From Trichosphaerium sp. ATCC 40318 (lineage: Eukaryota; Discosea; Flabellinia; Trichosidae): a stretch of 34,811 bases of DNA. The DNA lies in NCBI GenBank assembly GCA_038496445.1, contig JALMLS010000032.1, positions 1-34,811 on the forward strand. Reading direction: 5' to 3'. The notes under the pieces are model-generated. The model saw only the letters and a program-made list of their open reading frames with translations. It was not told the DNA's origin and did no database searches. Shown piece after piece: positions 10,030 to 19,741 of this stretch; positions within the stretch are counted from its first letter, which is position 1, and each line of letters opens with the position of its first letter. Position numbers and translations under genes: made by a program.

Positions 10030-12929
10030 ATGAATTTCTCTTGTATATCGGTAGAAAACGCACTTGACTACTATCACAAGCACCGTGGGGAAGCGTTTAG
10101 TAAAATTAAGGCAAAACAGGAGCCTATATTCATTAAACAGCTTGAGCGTATTGTCAACGCCATGAATTCAAGCTGTATAGCACAGCTTGATGAGTTCCTG
10201 GTAAAACAATCGGATTCAATCGTAAATACAGAGAACAAGCGCTCAGCGCAATCATACGATCACGAATTGCGTAAACAAAAAGAGACGTACGTCACATGTT
10301 ACAGTTAATCAAAGGGTTAGTTAATGAATGGAATAACTAGTTAATAAACAAATAACTAGTTATTAGGCAGATTACGATGGAACTTTATTTAAGTCATACA
10401 TTAATAACAGTCCAGTCATCTGTAAAGACAAGGTGAGTTGGCTGTTTGTTACAGTCAATAAACACAATCTTTACTTTGTGATTGGCAGAAAACTGACGGG
10501 AGAAGCCATTCACTTTTACATTGTACCAGGTTTTTCTTTTTTTCTGTACAATGGGAACACTCCAAAGGGATCCATCTACCAAACGCTCATCAAGATCATA
10601 TGCATCAATCTCTTCAGTTGTCATGGCTTGTTTAGTAGCAGCTAAGCAGATATGACGTTAACAATAAACCAAAGAAAAACAAACTACCTTTTTTTTTCTT
10701 GTGCTTAATCCGTATCACTGTACGAGTCCTTTTCTTCACAGGCACATTGACATCTTCACTAGCGCCAACAAGCTCTCCATATGAAGAATCTTCATCCTGA
10801 GTATGACCAGGAGAGTGCGTAACAAGCTAAAAAAATTGTGAAAAAAAAAACTCCAAAAGCATAAAGTATAAATGCACCTGTCGAAAGGGAGTAAAAGGAT
10901 GTCCCAATGGTGCTCTGTGCATCTTGGAGTCTTTGAATTGTTCTCTTCGACCGTCCTCTCCTGCAATCTCAACAAGGTACATACCATCTTCTCCTTGGCT
11001 AACAATTTTGCCCACACGATCATATGGAGATTCATGTGGCATTCTTTTTTTGCGAGTATTGGCACGAGCAAGAAACACAATTGTTTCAGGCTCATATTGA
11101 ACCTCATCACCAAAACGTGACTTCATACGTTCTGCCATTTGTCCTTGGCGAACATTTACCTGTAACAGTCACGTTACCAAAGAATTAAAAAATATTTACA
11201 TAAATTAACAATAAACGTACCACAGAACTCAAACGATCTTGATATGCTGATTGTTCTTCAACACCTTCAAGTACTGTTTTTGGAGTAGTAGCTCCTTCTA
11301 ATACTCCGAATGCTGAAATAATTAGTGAAAAATAAAAAGGTAAATCTTACGCGTAATATCCCAAGGGCGCCCAAAAGTAACTTCAAATGGGCTAACTCCT
11401 GTCACTGATTGACGTGTCTTATTGTACATGGCAGAAATCTCAAAGTGGAAGTCAATCCACCTAAAAAGAGCGTAAATAAAAACAAAACACATGAAAAAAA
11501 AAAAGGTACGTACCTGTAGCAAACTTCCGGAGGAGCACCCTCTGCCTTCAATTGTTCCATTTTCTTACCAAACCATTCCGCTTGAGTACGATTAAATCTT
11601 TCAATTTTTCCTTAACGTTGAATGAGCGTCTCTATGCTGTAGATCATTTATATAGTGCTTACCTTGTACATTAGGTGTTCGTGCTTTGCCATGAACCCAT
11701 TTCATGTCATGAGCAGCGAAATAATCCTGTACGCCCTAAAACCATGTTTTTAACGTTAAAAAAGGAAAAGCGTACCTTATCTATAAATTCTCCTCCATTA
11801 TCTGTGTGGACGATAATATATGTCCCAAATAATGAAAAAAACTCTTTAAAGGCAAGTAAAGTCTCCTCACCCCGTTTACTCGTCAAAGGTTTACACCAAA
11901 CTAGATTGGAGTGGTGGTCAATAAAGTTAAGCGCATACCGATAACGATCATTATATACAAGGTAGCATCCATAGTCTTTAATATCTAGTAAAGGTACGTA
12001 AGTAGCAATTTTTAAACAACAAAATGGTACCAGCAAGCACTCGCTCTCCTCTTTGGCGTGATCGTATTGGATGGCATCGTTGGGGCTTTACTGCAGCATG
12101 TCGGGAGCAACAAATCGCACAATTCCGAATAGCCTCTTGTACGTCTTTTTGACGCACATTGAGGTACTTTGTTGTAATCTACACATGAAATAAGCACGTT
12201 TTAATATAAAAAAATTAGTACTACCAAATCGTAAGTTCGATTCCATCCAACATGGTTATTTTTGCCATGAATGCGCATTATAAACTAAAAAACAATTTTA
12301 GTTTTTATTGTTTGTAGCTTTTCCGTTTGGTACCTTTTCCGTGTCAGCACAGTCCACCCATATTCGCTGCCAATCTACAATGTCTGAATTATTGTGATAC
12401 TTTCTTATGGCATAATGTTCACCAGGATAATCGCTGGCATCTGTACAGTGCACCAAGTAACCTTCAAATCCATTTCTAATAGATTTAAAAAAAGAGGCGG
12501 CAAAAAAGTAAAACGTACACACAAGTTACTCGGTTTTTAAATGTAGCAGCTTGTTTTCCAGATAAATTGAGCTCTTGAATTGCATTACACACAGTATCCT
12601 CTTTTTTTAAAACAGCTTTCAAATAGGGGATCCATAATGCCGGCAATTTGAAGGTTGGAGTTTTGGGTTTGCGGTCTCCACCTCGTTTCCGCTTTTTAGA
12701 TGCTTGCTCAGACATCCCGAGTTGATAACTAGTTAAGATGAAGATAACTAGTTAAGTGCATCCATTAACTTTTCAGTGGAAAACTGTAACATCACAAACA
12801 CGCAATATCGTTTCATCAGTTTTTACTTTTCTTCTTTTTTGTTCGGACCCACGTTATGGCCCCTTTTTGTTTACAATGGAATACCCTAGCTTGTGCCATC
12901 TTTCCTTTGAACGCCAAGCATTTGAGTAG
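10030..12929 (+). CDS. Unrecognised small gene whose intron holds the transposon
   Basis: Exon 1 (10030-10286) starts at an ATG and encodes an 85-residue, largely helical, charged segment (ALDYYHKHRGEAFSKIKAKQ, then QLERIVNAMNS). It ends in phase 2 at a GTACGT donor, the commonest donor type in this window. The transposon begins 10 bp later. Beyond it, an acceptor ATACCCTAG at 12881-12889 joins in phase to a short exon (12890-12929) encoding TLCHLSFERQAFE and a stop. The element therefore seems to sit in an intron, and the gene could still be expressed if that intron is removed. I do not recognise the protein. The two-exon model rests on phase and splice signals only; without it the frame stops inside the element at 10308. 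Confidence 0.45.
10292..10296. repeat. Target-site duplication, left copy (TCACA)
   Basis: TCACA directly precedes the left TGTTACAG terminus and is repeated directly after the right terminus at 12792-12796. Confidence 0.8.
10297..10362 (+). repeat. Left terminal inverted repeat with paired TAACTAGTTA palindromes
   Basis: It starts TGTTACAGTT, continues with AGTTAATGAATG (10319-10330), and ends with two palindromes TAACTAGTTA at 10334-10343 and 10353-10362, spaced 19 bp start to start. The right end mirrors this order and spacing. Paired palindromes about 40-65 bp inside each end are probable binding sites for the element's integrase. Confidence 0.85.
10394..12715 (-). CDS. Transposon integrase (rve-type DDE transposase), multi-exon
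   Basis: This gene spans nearly the whole element on the minus strand and has several introns. Exons in order: MSEQASKKRKRGGDRKPKTP (basic N-terminus, 12715 down); a block with VDWQRIWVDCADTEK; GWNRTYDL plus TTKYLNVRQKDVQEAIRN and CAICC, fitting an H2C2-type zinc-binding region; the core with YVPLLDIKDYG (first Asp), NFIDHHSNLVWCKPLTSKRG and VHTDNGGEF (second Asp); HDMKWVHGKARTPNVQ; KIERFNRTQAEWF (catalytic Glu); SVTGVSPFEVTFGRPW; and a C-terminal part with SRFGDEVQYEPETIVFLARA and DRVGKIVSQGEDGMYLVEI, like the SH3-like end of retroviral-type integrases. It stops with TGA at 10394. All three catalytic acidic residues are visible. It resembles the domesticated animal integrase proteins derived from Ginger-like elements. 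Likely function: cutting and strand transfer at the TGTTACAG ends. Confidence 0.8.
12726..12791 (-). repeat. Right terminal inverted repeat with paired TAACTAGTTA palindromes
   Basis: Read inward from 12791 on the minus strand it gives TGTTACAGTT, then AGTTAATGGATG (12770-12759), then TAACTAGTTA at 12745-12754 and 12726-12735, again 19 bp apart. The stretch between the terminal block and AGTTAATG is unlike that of the left end, so conservation is confined to the likely protein-binding parts. Confidence 0.85.
12792..12796. repeat. Target-site duplication, right copy (TCACA)
   Basis: Directly follows the right terminus AACTGTAACA and matches 10292-10296. Confidence 0.8.
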
Positions 12930-13088
12930 TATTTTAACCAATTCGCAGTATGCGCAAGTGTTACAGTGTGAAAAAATGAGGTCATTGCTTTATTTGTAAC
13001 AGCTTGTAACACTTGAGATGCTAATTGAGAATCTATTGAGAATGAACATTTTTTTGATGATAAACTTAACATTTCATATAGGAAACTG

Positions 13089-14405
13089 ATGACTCCACGT
13101 GAAGAAGAAGAGAAGAACATCATTTTTTTTCCTCCTGAAATCATTACAAATATATTACATCACGTGGACGCCAAGGATTTATTTTCTGTTGCTCAATCAT
13201 GTACACTTATGGCTGATATAATTCATGATATAGTTGGTTATAAAGAAGTTTATCTCAAACAATACACAGATATAATAAAGATAAGACAGTATAAGGGTAT
13301 AATGAACAACAGCATAGTCCAACTAGCAATTAAAAAAGATAGAGCCAACACATTATTTTCATGGCTTGTTGGTTGTCGTAAAATCAAATCACATAAAACT
13401 GTACCTATCAAGGATTGTGATCTCAAAGCAATAACAGAGTTTGGAAAACCTGATTATGTTGACCTTACTTATTGTGATAAAGTGACAGATGAAGGCATTA
13501 AATTACTTGCTGGAGTACATACTGTTGACCTTCATGGGTGTTCAAATATTACAGATGAAGGCATCAAAGCACTTGCTGGAGCTCACACTATCGGGATAAA
13601 TTACTGTGAAAATGTGACAGATGAAGGCATCAAGGCACTTGCTGGAGCTCATGCTGTCTATCTTGATGGATGTATAAATATTACAGATGAAGGCATCAAA
13701 GCACTTGCTGGAGCTCACACTATCGGGATAAATTACTGTGATAATGTGACAGATGAAGGCATCAAGGCACTTGCTGGAGCTCATGCTGTCTATCTTAATG
13801 GATGTATAAATATTACAGATGAAGGCATCAAAGCACTTGCTGGAGTTCATACTGTCTACCTTCGTCGTTCAAAGGTTACAGATGAAGGTGTCAAAGCGCT
13901 CAAAGGTGTTCACACTATTAGCCTTACAAAGACTCAAGTGACAGATGAAGGCATCAAGGCGCTCGCTGGAGTCTATACTATCTACCTTAGTGGTTGTGAA
14001 AAGGTTACAGATGAAGGCATTAAAGCACTTGCTGGAGCTCATACTATATACATTAACAATTGCTCAAACATTACAGATGAAGGTGTTAAAGCACTCAAAG
14101 GTGTTCACACTATTAGCCTCATAAAGACTCAAGTGACAGATGAAGGCATTAAAGCACTTGCTGGCGTTCATGAAATTAATCTTTTAGACTGCTCTATCTC
14201 TAGTGAATCAATCATGGCACTCGCAGGTGTCCATACTATTACAATCAGCAATATTACATTAACAGATACGCTGATAGATGTACTACTGCAAGGGGGCCTT
14301 TGTTACCTTAGAATCTATGGAAGCCAATATTCACAACCAGCTGAGTTAGTTGAAAGGTTAAAAGCAGCAGGAGTGCAGGTTGTATTCCGTTGTTTTTCTT
14401 GTTAA
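13089..14405 (+). CDS. F-box / leucine-rich-repeat protein, intronless
   Basis: A 438-residue protein. Residues about 10-50 form an F-box (IIFFPPEIITNILHHVDAKD, LFSVAQSCTLMADII), which would bind Skp1 in an SCF ubiquitin ligase. From about residue 120 follow some 13 leucine-rich repeats of 22 residues, N-I/V-T-D-E-G-I-K-A-L-A-G-A/V-H-T-I-x-L-x-x-C, of the cysteine-containing type, which would choose the substrate. A short non-repeat end closes the protein (LVERLKAAGVQVVFRCFSC). The start is the first ATG, 13089. The gene has no introns although its neighbours are full of them, and its repeats are unusually uniform. F-box plus regular short-repeat proteins are common in giant DNA viruses of amoebae and algae, so viral origin, or host-to-virus exchange, is plausible. 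A normal host F-box gene is the alternative. Confidence 0.85.
   Translation: MTPREEEEKNIIFFPPEIITNILHHVDAKDLFSVAQSCTLMADIIHDIVGYKEVYLKQYTDIIKIRQYKGIMNNSIVQLAIKKDRANTLFSWLVGCRKIKSHKTVPIKDCDLKAITEFGKPDYVDLTYCDKVTDEGIKLLAGVHTVDLHGCSNITDEGIKALAGAHTIGINYCENVTDEGIKALAGAHAVYLDGCINITDEGIKALAGAHTIGINYCDNVTDEGIKALAGAHAVYLNGCINITDEGIKALAGVHTVYLRRSKVTDEGVKALKGVHTISLTKTQVTDEGIKALAGVYTIYLSGCEKVTDEGIKALAGAHTIYINNCSNITDEGVKALKGVHTISLIKTQVTDEGIKALAGVHEINLLDCSISSESIMALAGVHTITISNITLTDTLIDVLLQGGLCYLRIYGSQYSQPAELVERLKAAGVQVVFRCFSC
13551..13814 (+). repeat. Two near-identical 132-bp tandem units in the LRR gene
   Basis: 13551-13682 and 13683-13814 each encode two 22-residue repeats and differ at only a few bases (for example GAAAAT/GATAAT and GATGGA/AATGGA). 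The start of the unit (ACAGATGAAGGCATCAAAGC) recurs at 13815. This is a recent in-frame tandem duplication on top of the older 66-bp periodicity. Confidence 0.85.
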
Positions 14406-14775
14406 TAAATGAGTTTAAAGCTTCTAGCGGGCCTTGTCTTCAGCATGGCAACCTTTGATTAGAAACGTTTATGTAAACATCTCTTAAATAGTGTCACTAG
14501 AATGTCTGAAGCCACTCCTCATGTAGTTCTGTTCTACAAAATTGTTGAAGTCACAGAATATAGAGGAGCTCTATAAGGCTAAAACAGCGACTGCAATAGT
14601 TACTGAAAACTCGAAAGCTATTCCAGATTGTGAAGCTGCCACCTCTAACAAAACAATACATACGTGAGATGTATCACAAAGCATTCTTGAATAGTACAAG
14701 GAAAGAAAAAGCATGTTGAGTTTGGTTTTTTTAATTACTGTTACAAGTTTTGTTTGCTGCCACGAAAGGAGGTTT
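14406..14775. other. Spacer between convergent genes
   Basis: The 3' ends of the F-box/LRR gene (plus) and the 7TM gene (minus) face each other here. A 77-codon minus-strand frame at 14571-14804 overlaps the receptor's last exon and has no recognisable feature, so I do not call it. Confidence 0.35.
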
Positions 14776-17700
14776 TTACAAAGTTTCTGTTGGATACTGT
14801 GCAAGTGTATTCATGGATTTGTTAAATTCTTTTATCTGCTTGTCGCTGATCGTCTTACCAATACGATGAGTACGAAGTAGTGATGTAACAGATTCAGAAA
14901 GGTTTTGAAGTTCTTCTTCTCTTCCTTTTTTAAGTCTCCCTAAAAACAAACATTAGTTGACATACTTTGTTTAATCCTTCACCATAAGGTTATCAGATTC
15001 AAAGTCTCCGGTATTAATACAATCACATATGTATTTGTATTCATACAATACAGGGTAATGGAGGACTTCAAAGTCATAGGTAGTGACAACAGAAAAAAAA
15101 ATTCATCTAGTTTAAAAAAGAAAAAAGCTTGGTTCTTTTTACCTTTGTATGCAATACAATTGTTATCAGTGATGCTAGTGATAGTTCCTACAGCCGGAGT
15201 AGATGGTACGCTTATTTCATGAAGTTGTGCTTGTAGTGTTCGTAATTTTTCGGGTCTATTAAAAATAAACTTAAGAGTGATTCATTTCGTCATTTTGACA
15301 TACGATGTTGTGAATATAGTAAGGAATTTTGGAATAAACAAGAAGCCCATAGTGAAACCAATAATCAGAAGTATACCCTAAAATAACAAATCAATTATTT
15401 TACAGAAAATCACGTGCATAATTTGAACACGAAACGACATATTCAATAAAACAGCAAATTTGTTTCCCAAAAATGGTGGAATAAAAGAGTTTTTGCTTAC
15501 CATTGAACGTATTATAAATACTACAGTAGGTTGGAAGTCTAGAGTGAATTGGATAGCAAGGCAAATAGATCCAGTTATGCCAACGTTCCACATCTTTAAA
15601 CAGAAAGAACATTAAAAACAAAATAAAAAAGAAACAGAAAACTTCTCAAAAGAAAAGCACTTCGAAGTTATTTGATGCGATTGTACGTACAATCCTTCCT
15701 ATCCACTCTGACTCATTAAAAAGCGTAAACACGTTCCTCGTTTTCCATGCTAGAAAAACCCCAGCCAGAAGAAAAGAACCCTAGAACACAAAGAGGTAAG
15801 CGAAGTTCAATCAGCAATAATTTATTTCCTTGATAAACTAGCCGGTACGTGAATGACCTTGAGTGTCATGATCGAAATTAAAAAGTAGTACGTTTTTGAA
15901 TATAAAGCATAGCGTACGTTGATGATAAGTATGATGACAGTGAAAACTACTTGAAGCCTTCCACTACAAGCATAAAAAAACTTGAAATTCTCAACTTCGT
16001 TGAATACTTTGGATCTCTTTGGTTGGACTACAGCTGTCCAAATACTCAACACAATCTATACAAACGTTGAAAATGGCAAACTAATCTTAGTATATTTATA
16101 AACAAGAGCTATTCCAACGTACTATTTCTACAGCCAAAATACAAGACAACCACTTTAACAGTTCAATATCCTTAATTACACGAACTTTTAACTTAGGATT
16201 ACCTAGAAACCAAACCTTAGTTACTCATCGTAATCAAATATAAATTATACTATCATACCAAATATACGAAATATACGCCATGTTTTAACCCATAAAGCGC
16301 TATAATGGTGAAAAAGTATGAGAGATGTTTAACGGCAAGAAAAGAAAAGAAAGAAAAGAAAAAAGGATGGTACCCAAATATGAGGCAATATGCAATTCCA
16401 AGTAACCATATACGTAGCGGACATATAATAGCTGATTGATACGCAAACATAGGTACACTTGCAAGACCAAATAAAGATCCAAGAAGAACAATAAAACAGA
16501 AAGTCGGACTTGAATACCTAAAAAAAAAAGAAAATAATAAGTTTCGTCTACAGCTCAACAACAAAAAAAAACGATATCACGTGATAAATGAAATATTGAT
16601 TAATGACATTTCTTTAATCTCGTGTGATTTTTTTTAAACAAAAAGCTCACGTCATGATGTAAAAAAACAACAAACAAGTTCATGGCGACCTGCTTTCGAG
16701 GTTTTTTTTTTTTTCAAAAATACTGTTGAAAGCGCAGTTGAGTGACAGTAAATGCCCTTACCTTATAATTGGATGCTTCCAGTAACATACAAGTAGTATG
16801 AGCAGTACCAAAGCAAAAAGAGATGTAGCTGCAGTTAACGCTAATACAGTGTACTTGGCAACATTTTCAAGTTTCCTCTCTTCAGCTATAATAAAACAAT
16901 AAGCTTAAAAATAAGCGTTCACGTGTAACATACTTGCTTGTGCTACCACAACTTCAAGTACTCCTATAGCGAAATCATATTGGATCTCTGGAGATCCACC
17001 AATAATAACAGAAGCGTGAGCTATTACCTGTTGAAGTTTTTTTGTTAATCACATTTTTGTCAAAACGAGGTAACACTTTAACAAATACGTACAGTCCATC
17101 TTCCTGCTCTCAAGGAAAATTCTGTTGTATTGTACCAAGCCGTATTATTCGAATCAAGATCAGACCATTCCTCTGGTGTATGTGTTACTAAGTCAGGCAT
17201 CTCCATGATATCAGGGGAGCAGACAGCTGCTTTGAAAAAACAACATAAGAATACAATTTTTAATTATAAAACAACCGCTCGTACATGATTCGGAGCGACA
17301 TGCATGTACGTTCATATGGTCAACTTGGTACTTCTAAATAACTATCAATTTTGCACGCTATAAACAATATGGAGAACAAGAGAGCGAGAGAATGTAGCTG
17401 TGTTCAAACAAAAGCAAAAAACTCACCGTTGTGAAATTTGTATAGCCAACATGTGTTTTGAACGCGATGAGATACTCCATGCCTTCAACCATTCCAACTT
17501 TAGAGGGCGGTACAGTCCATTCAATAAACAATAATGGTGTTCCGTTTTCGTCTTTATGACAACCGTCTGTGAGCATCACCTACGCCATAATAATGAGATC
17601 CTTGGGTAAGCTAGCGAAAAGAAAACAATAAAGGAAAAAAAATCCAAAATCACGTGATTATTGAGCAAAGTTCGTTTTTGTTTGATAAAAAACTGACAGA

Positions 17701-17995
17701 AAAATATTCAATAGAGGAGCTTAGAGCGTACAGTTATGTTTGAATCAATACGTTTCTCCCAGCACTCCGTTCCTGTTCCGCCTAGAAAGTATCCTATAGC
17801 TAGTCAACGACCACACAAACCGTGAGAACGCGAAAATTTGGTTTTAGGTAAAAAATGCTGAACTCCATTTTAATTTCTTCATATATACTACCGCTTTGGT
17901 TCTTAGACTTCCTTACCTTTTTGGCCTGATACAGTCAATACAAACATCAGCATAAGAGCAAGAAAACCAGTAATAAACGTAGTATGTCGTATCAT
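14776..17995 (-). CDS. Class C-like seven-transmembrane receptor without a Venus-flytrap domain
   Basis: A gene of about 16 exons starting at 17995 with a signal peptide (MIRHTTFITGFLALMLMFVL). A short extracellular region of roughly 170 residues follows, with few cysteines and several N-x-T/S sites (SNIT, NNTAWYNTT). It includes TPLLFIEWTVPPSKVGM and VIAHASVIIGGSPEIQYDF. The 7TM part begins AEERKLENVAKYTVLALT. It contains HPIIRYSSPTFCFIVLLG and CPLRIWLLGIAYCLIFG, then ALWVKTWRIFRIF, with the same layout as class C receptors (R-x-S-S/Q-P then W-L-L then K-T-W-R-I). The last helices are followed by a cytoplasmic tail with PEKLRTLQAQLHEI and KKGREEELQNLSES. The ectodomain is not one I recognise. 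The join before the last exon does not fit a standard GT-AG intron in phase (see findings). It is divergent in sequence from the tandem receptors, so not a recent copy. Confidence 0.75.
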
Positions 17996-18170
17996 TGTTT
18001 TAATTAAGACAAACCCAACGTGTTGATCTAAAATGACGCAATCTCGTTGTTTACTAGCGTTAAAATGATGGCGTTTTTTGACGTCAAAGGATTTATTTAC
18101 GAAAAAAACACGTGATTATTCTGGCTTGTGAACAAAAATGAGGTTTCTCGTTAAAACAACAAAAAAAAGG

Positions 18171-19145
18171 TTAGGCCGTCGGAGATTCAACAGCGACTGG
18201 TTCTACAGGGTTTCTATCTGCTTGCGAGATCCAATTGCCAAGTGTTGATATTATTTTATCTGCTGAGAATCCAAGAGCATGATAACTCTCACCGGAAGGT
18301 AGAGTGTAGAATGCTCTATAAAAATCGTCTTTTCTTTTCTTCGCTGCAAGAAGTAACTCCGATTCCATCAACCTCTTCTTAATACCTGCCATGTCGGGAT
18401 GTTCTTTGTAAGCATCTTCCATTACACGCATTTCAGTTTGGCGATAACCAAATAAGTATCCCATAACGGTACATGGTGTAACAGCAGCTAAAAGTAAAAG
18501 TTATTTATTTGGATAATTTTTTTTGAATGATGAGCTTGTTGGTTGATTATACGTGCTTGTAGAAGAAAATAAATTGTTCAAAGCATTGTAATATAAATAT
18601 GTTTAACTGGTTGCAAACCCAAAAGGAAAAAATAGTTGAAAGAGAGGCCATAGGTGGAGTTTTTTCGGAATTTTTGTTTGAAGTTTTCTGTTGACTTACC
18701 AAAGTACATTGGTCTTCGTGTTAGGGCTCCAACCATGTATGGTGTTATAAATAACAAGCATGTGATAAAAGCAATTCTTGCTGATTCGCGTAATTTCATA
18801 CGAACAGATGTCTCATAAAGCAGCATTTGTTCTTAGAAACAAGAGAGTCAGTCGAAGAAGGATACAAAAAAATATTCAAAAGTTGACTTGTCAGTTGAGA
18901 CACTTAGTTCTCTTGACTCACGTTCTGCTTGTGTTGTTACAAGAACACCTTCTTCTTCAATAATCTTATCTCTGTTACCGTTAATAGACGCATTAATATC
19001 CTTAACAGTGAGGTCACTAAAGAAGAAAGAAGCCGTTAACAAAAAAAACGTGTTTGAAGCGGAAAAACTTTTGTTCTTGGTTTTCCAAGCTTGGTGTTGG
19101 GTTTTAAACGCACCCGTATTTACTGTTCTCACTCAGTTCATACAT
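18171..19145 (-). CDS. Small membrane protein of unknown function, two membrane segments
   Basis: Four exons give a protein of about 200 residues from ATG 19145 (MYELSENSKYG). Exon 2 (DLTVKDINASINGNRDKI, then EEEGVLVTTQAERESREL) joins in phase through a GTGTCT donor to KQMLLYETSVRMKLRES. A hydrophobic segment follows (ARIAFITCLLFITPYMVGAL), then a TRRPMYF loop and a second segment (AAVTPCTVMGYLFGY). The C-terminal half is soluble and charged (MRVMEDAYKEHPDMAGIKKR, then SELLLAAKKRKDDFYRAF) and ends PVEPVAVESPTA. The two close-packed hydrophobic segments resemble a hairpin in an organelle or ER membrane protein, but I recognise no family. It lies head to head with the SAM-domain gene about 600 bp away. 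Confidence 0.6.
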
Positions 19146-19741
19146 AGATTTAAGTGGGAGTGATGCTGGAGCCAAATAAGCTCGTGGAAGTATGAGCAAG
19201 TGTGTACGAAGCCCATAGAGCGCAATATCTTATTGTATGGCTTAGTTTAGTTGTTTTACGTTGTTTAGACGCACTTTGGTGTGGTGCACGGTACAGAGTA
19301 ACGTTTTTGTCTGGTTCTTCTATACCAAGGCCCTCTAGGCATTTATTTATTACTTTGGGCGTGTTTTTACCAACTGGCAATGAAGGCTCTAGAAAATGCA
19401 GTAGCATAGTTGGAGCACTATTTTACGCGTAGTTAAATACGGAGAGAACGTTAATAGCGTTTTTAGACGTACTTATTGAATACTGTGTAACAAATCAATG
19501 ACATGCCACATAGTGCTGCAGGAACGCGATGCTGAAGCCCTCGCGAGCTTGTAGAAACATAAGCTGTCAAAATAAAACGTCTTGTCTGTTTTAACACGAA
19601 CGTACGATGCTTTTGTTACATTCTTAATGGCCGACAACATGTTGTATTCTGTGGGTTGCTCGAGACAGGCGCGTTGACTTTAAGTCAACTTTTCGGGTTT
19701 TTTGGAATAATTCATCACAAACCTTCTCTAGCTACACACTG
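19146..19741. other. Probable divergent promoter region
   Basis: About 600 bp between divergently transcribed genes. Overlapping frames on both strands (19150-19407 minus, 19202-19432 plus) cannot both be real, and neither has a recognisable domain or a clean splice link, so I call neither. The minus frame looks slightly more protein-like and could be a relic. Confidence 0.35.

Larger units (their letters stand above)
10297..12791 (-). mobile_element. Complete integrase-type (Ginger-like) DNA transposon
   Basis: A 2495-bp element bounded by TGTTACAGTT and its inverse AACTGTAACA and flanked by direct repeats of TCACA. The termini fit the TGTNR start that I associate with Ginger elements, DNA transposons with a retrovirus-like integrase. 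I recall 4-bp duplications as usual for that group; here five bases match. It carries one minus-strand gene with a zinc-binding region and an intact D,D,E integrase core, but no reverse transcriptase or other polyprotein part, so it is not an LTR retrotransposon. The near-perfect ends and open exons suggest recent insertion. It lies in the presumed intron of the small gene at 10030. Confidence 0.85.

Noticed and set aside
10293-10296. A 4-bp target duplication for the transposon
   Set aside because: Flanks match over five bases (TCACA on both sides) directly next to TGTTACAG and its inverse, so the 5-bp reading is used.
12854-13144. 96-residue minus-strand frame overlapping the start of the F-box gene
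   Set aside because: Part looks protein-like, but it overlaps the F-box start, has no recognisable domain and no supporting splice partners.
13542-13850. Minus-strand repetitive frame opposite the LRR gene
   Set aside because: Antisense shadow of the 66-bp LRR periodicity.
18848-18895. GTATCCTT in the small membrane-protein gene as a U12 donor
   Set aside because: A conventional GTGTCT donor slightly upstream with the TTTCTAAG acceptor joins the exons in phase, and no U12 branch motif is present.
19150-19432. Overlapping frames on both strands in the divergent spacer
   Set aside because: They exclude each other and neither shows a domain, a start context or a phase-correct splice link to a neighbouring gene.
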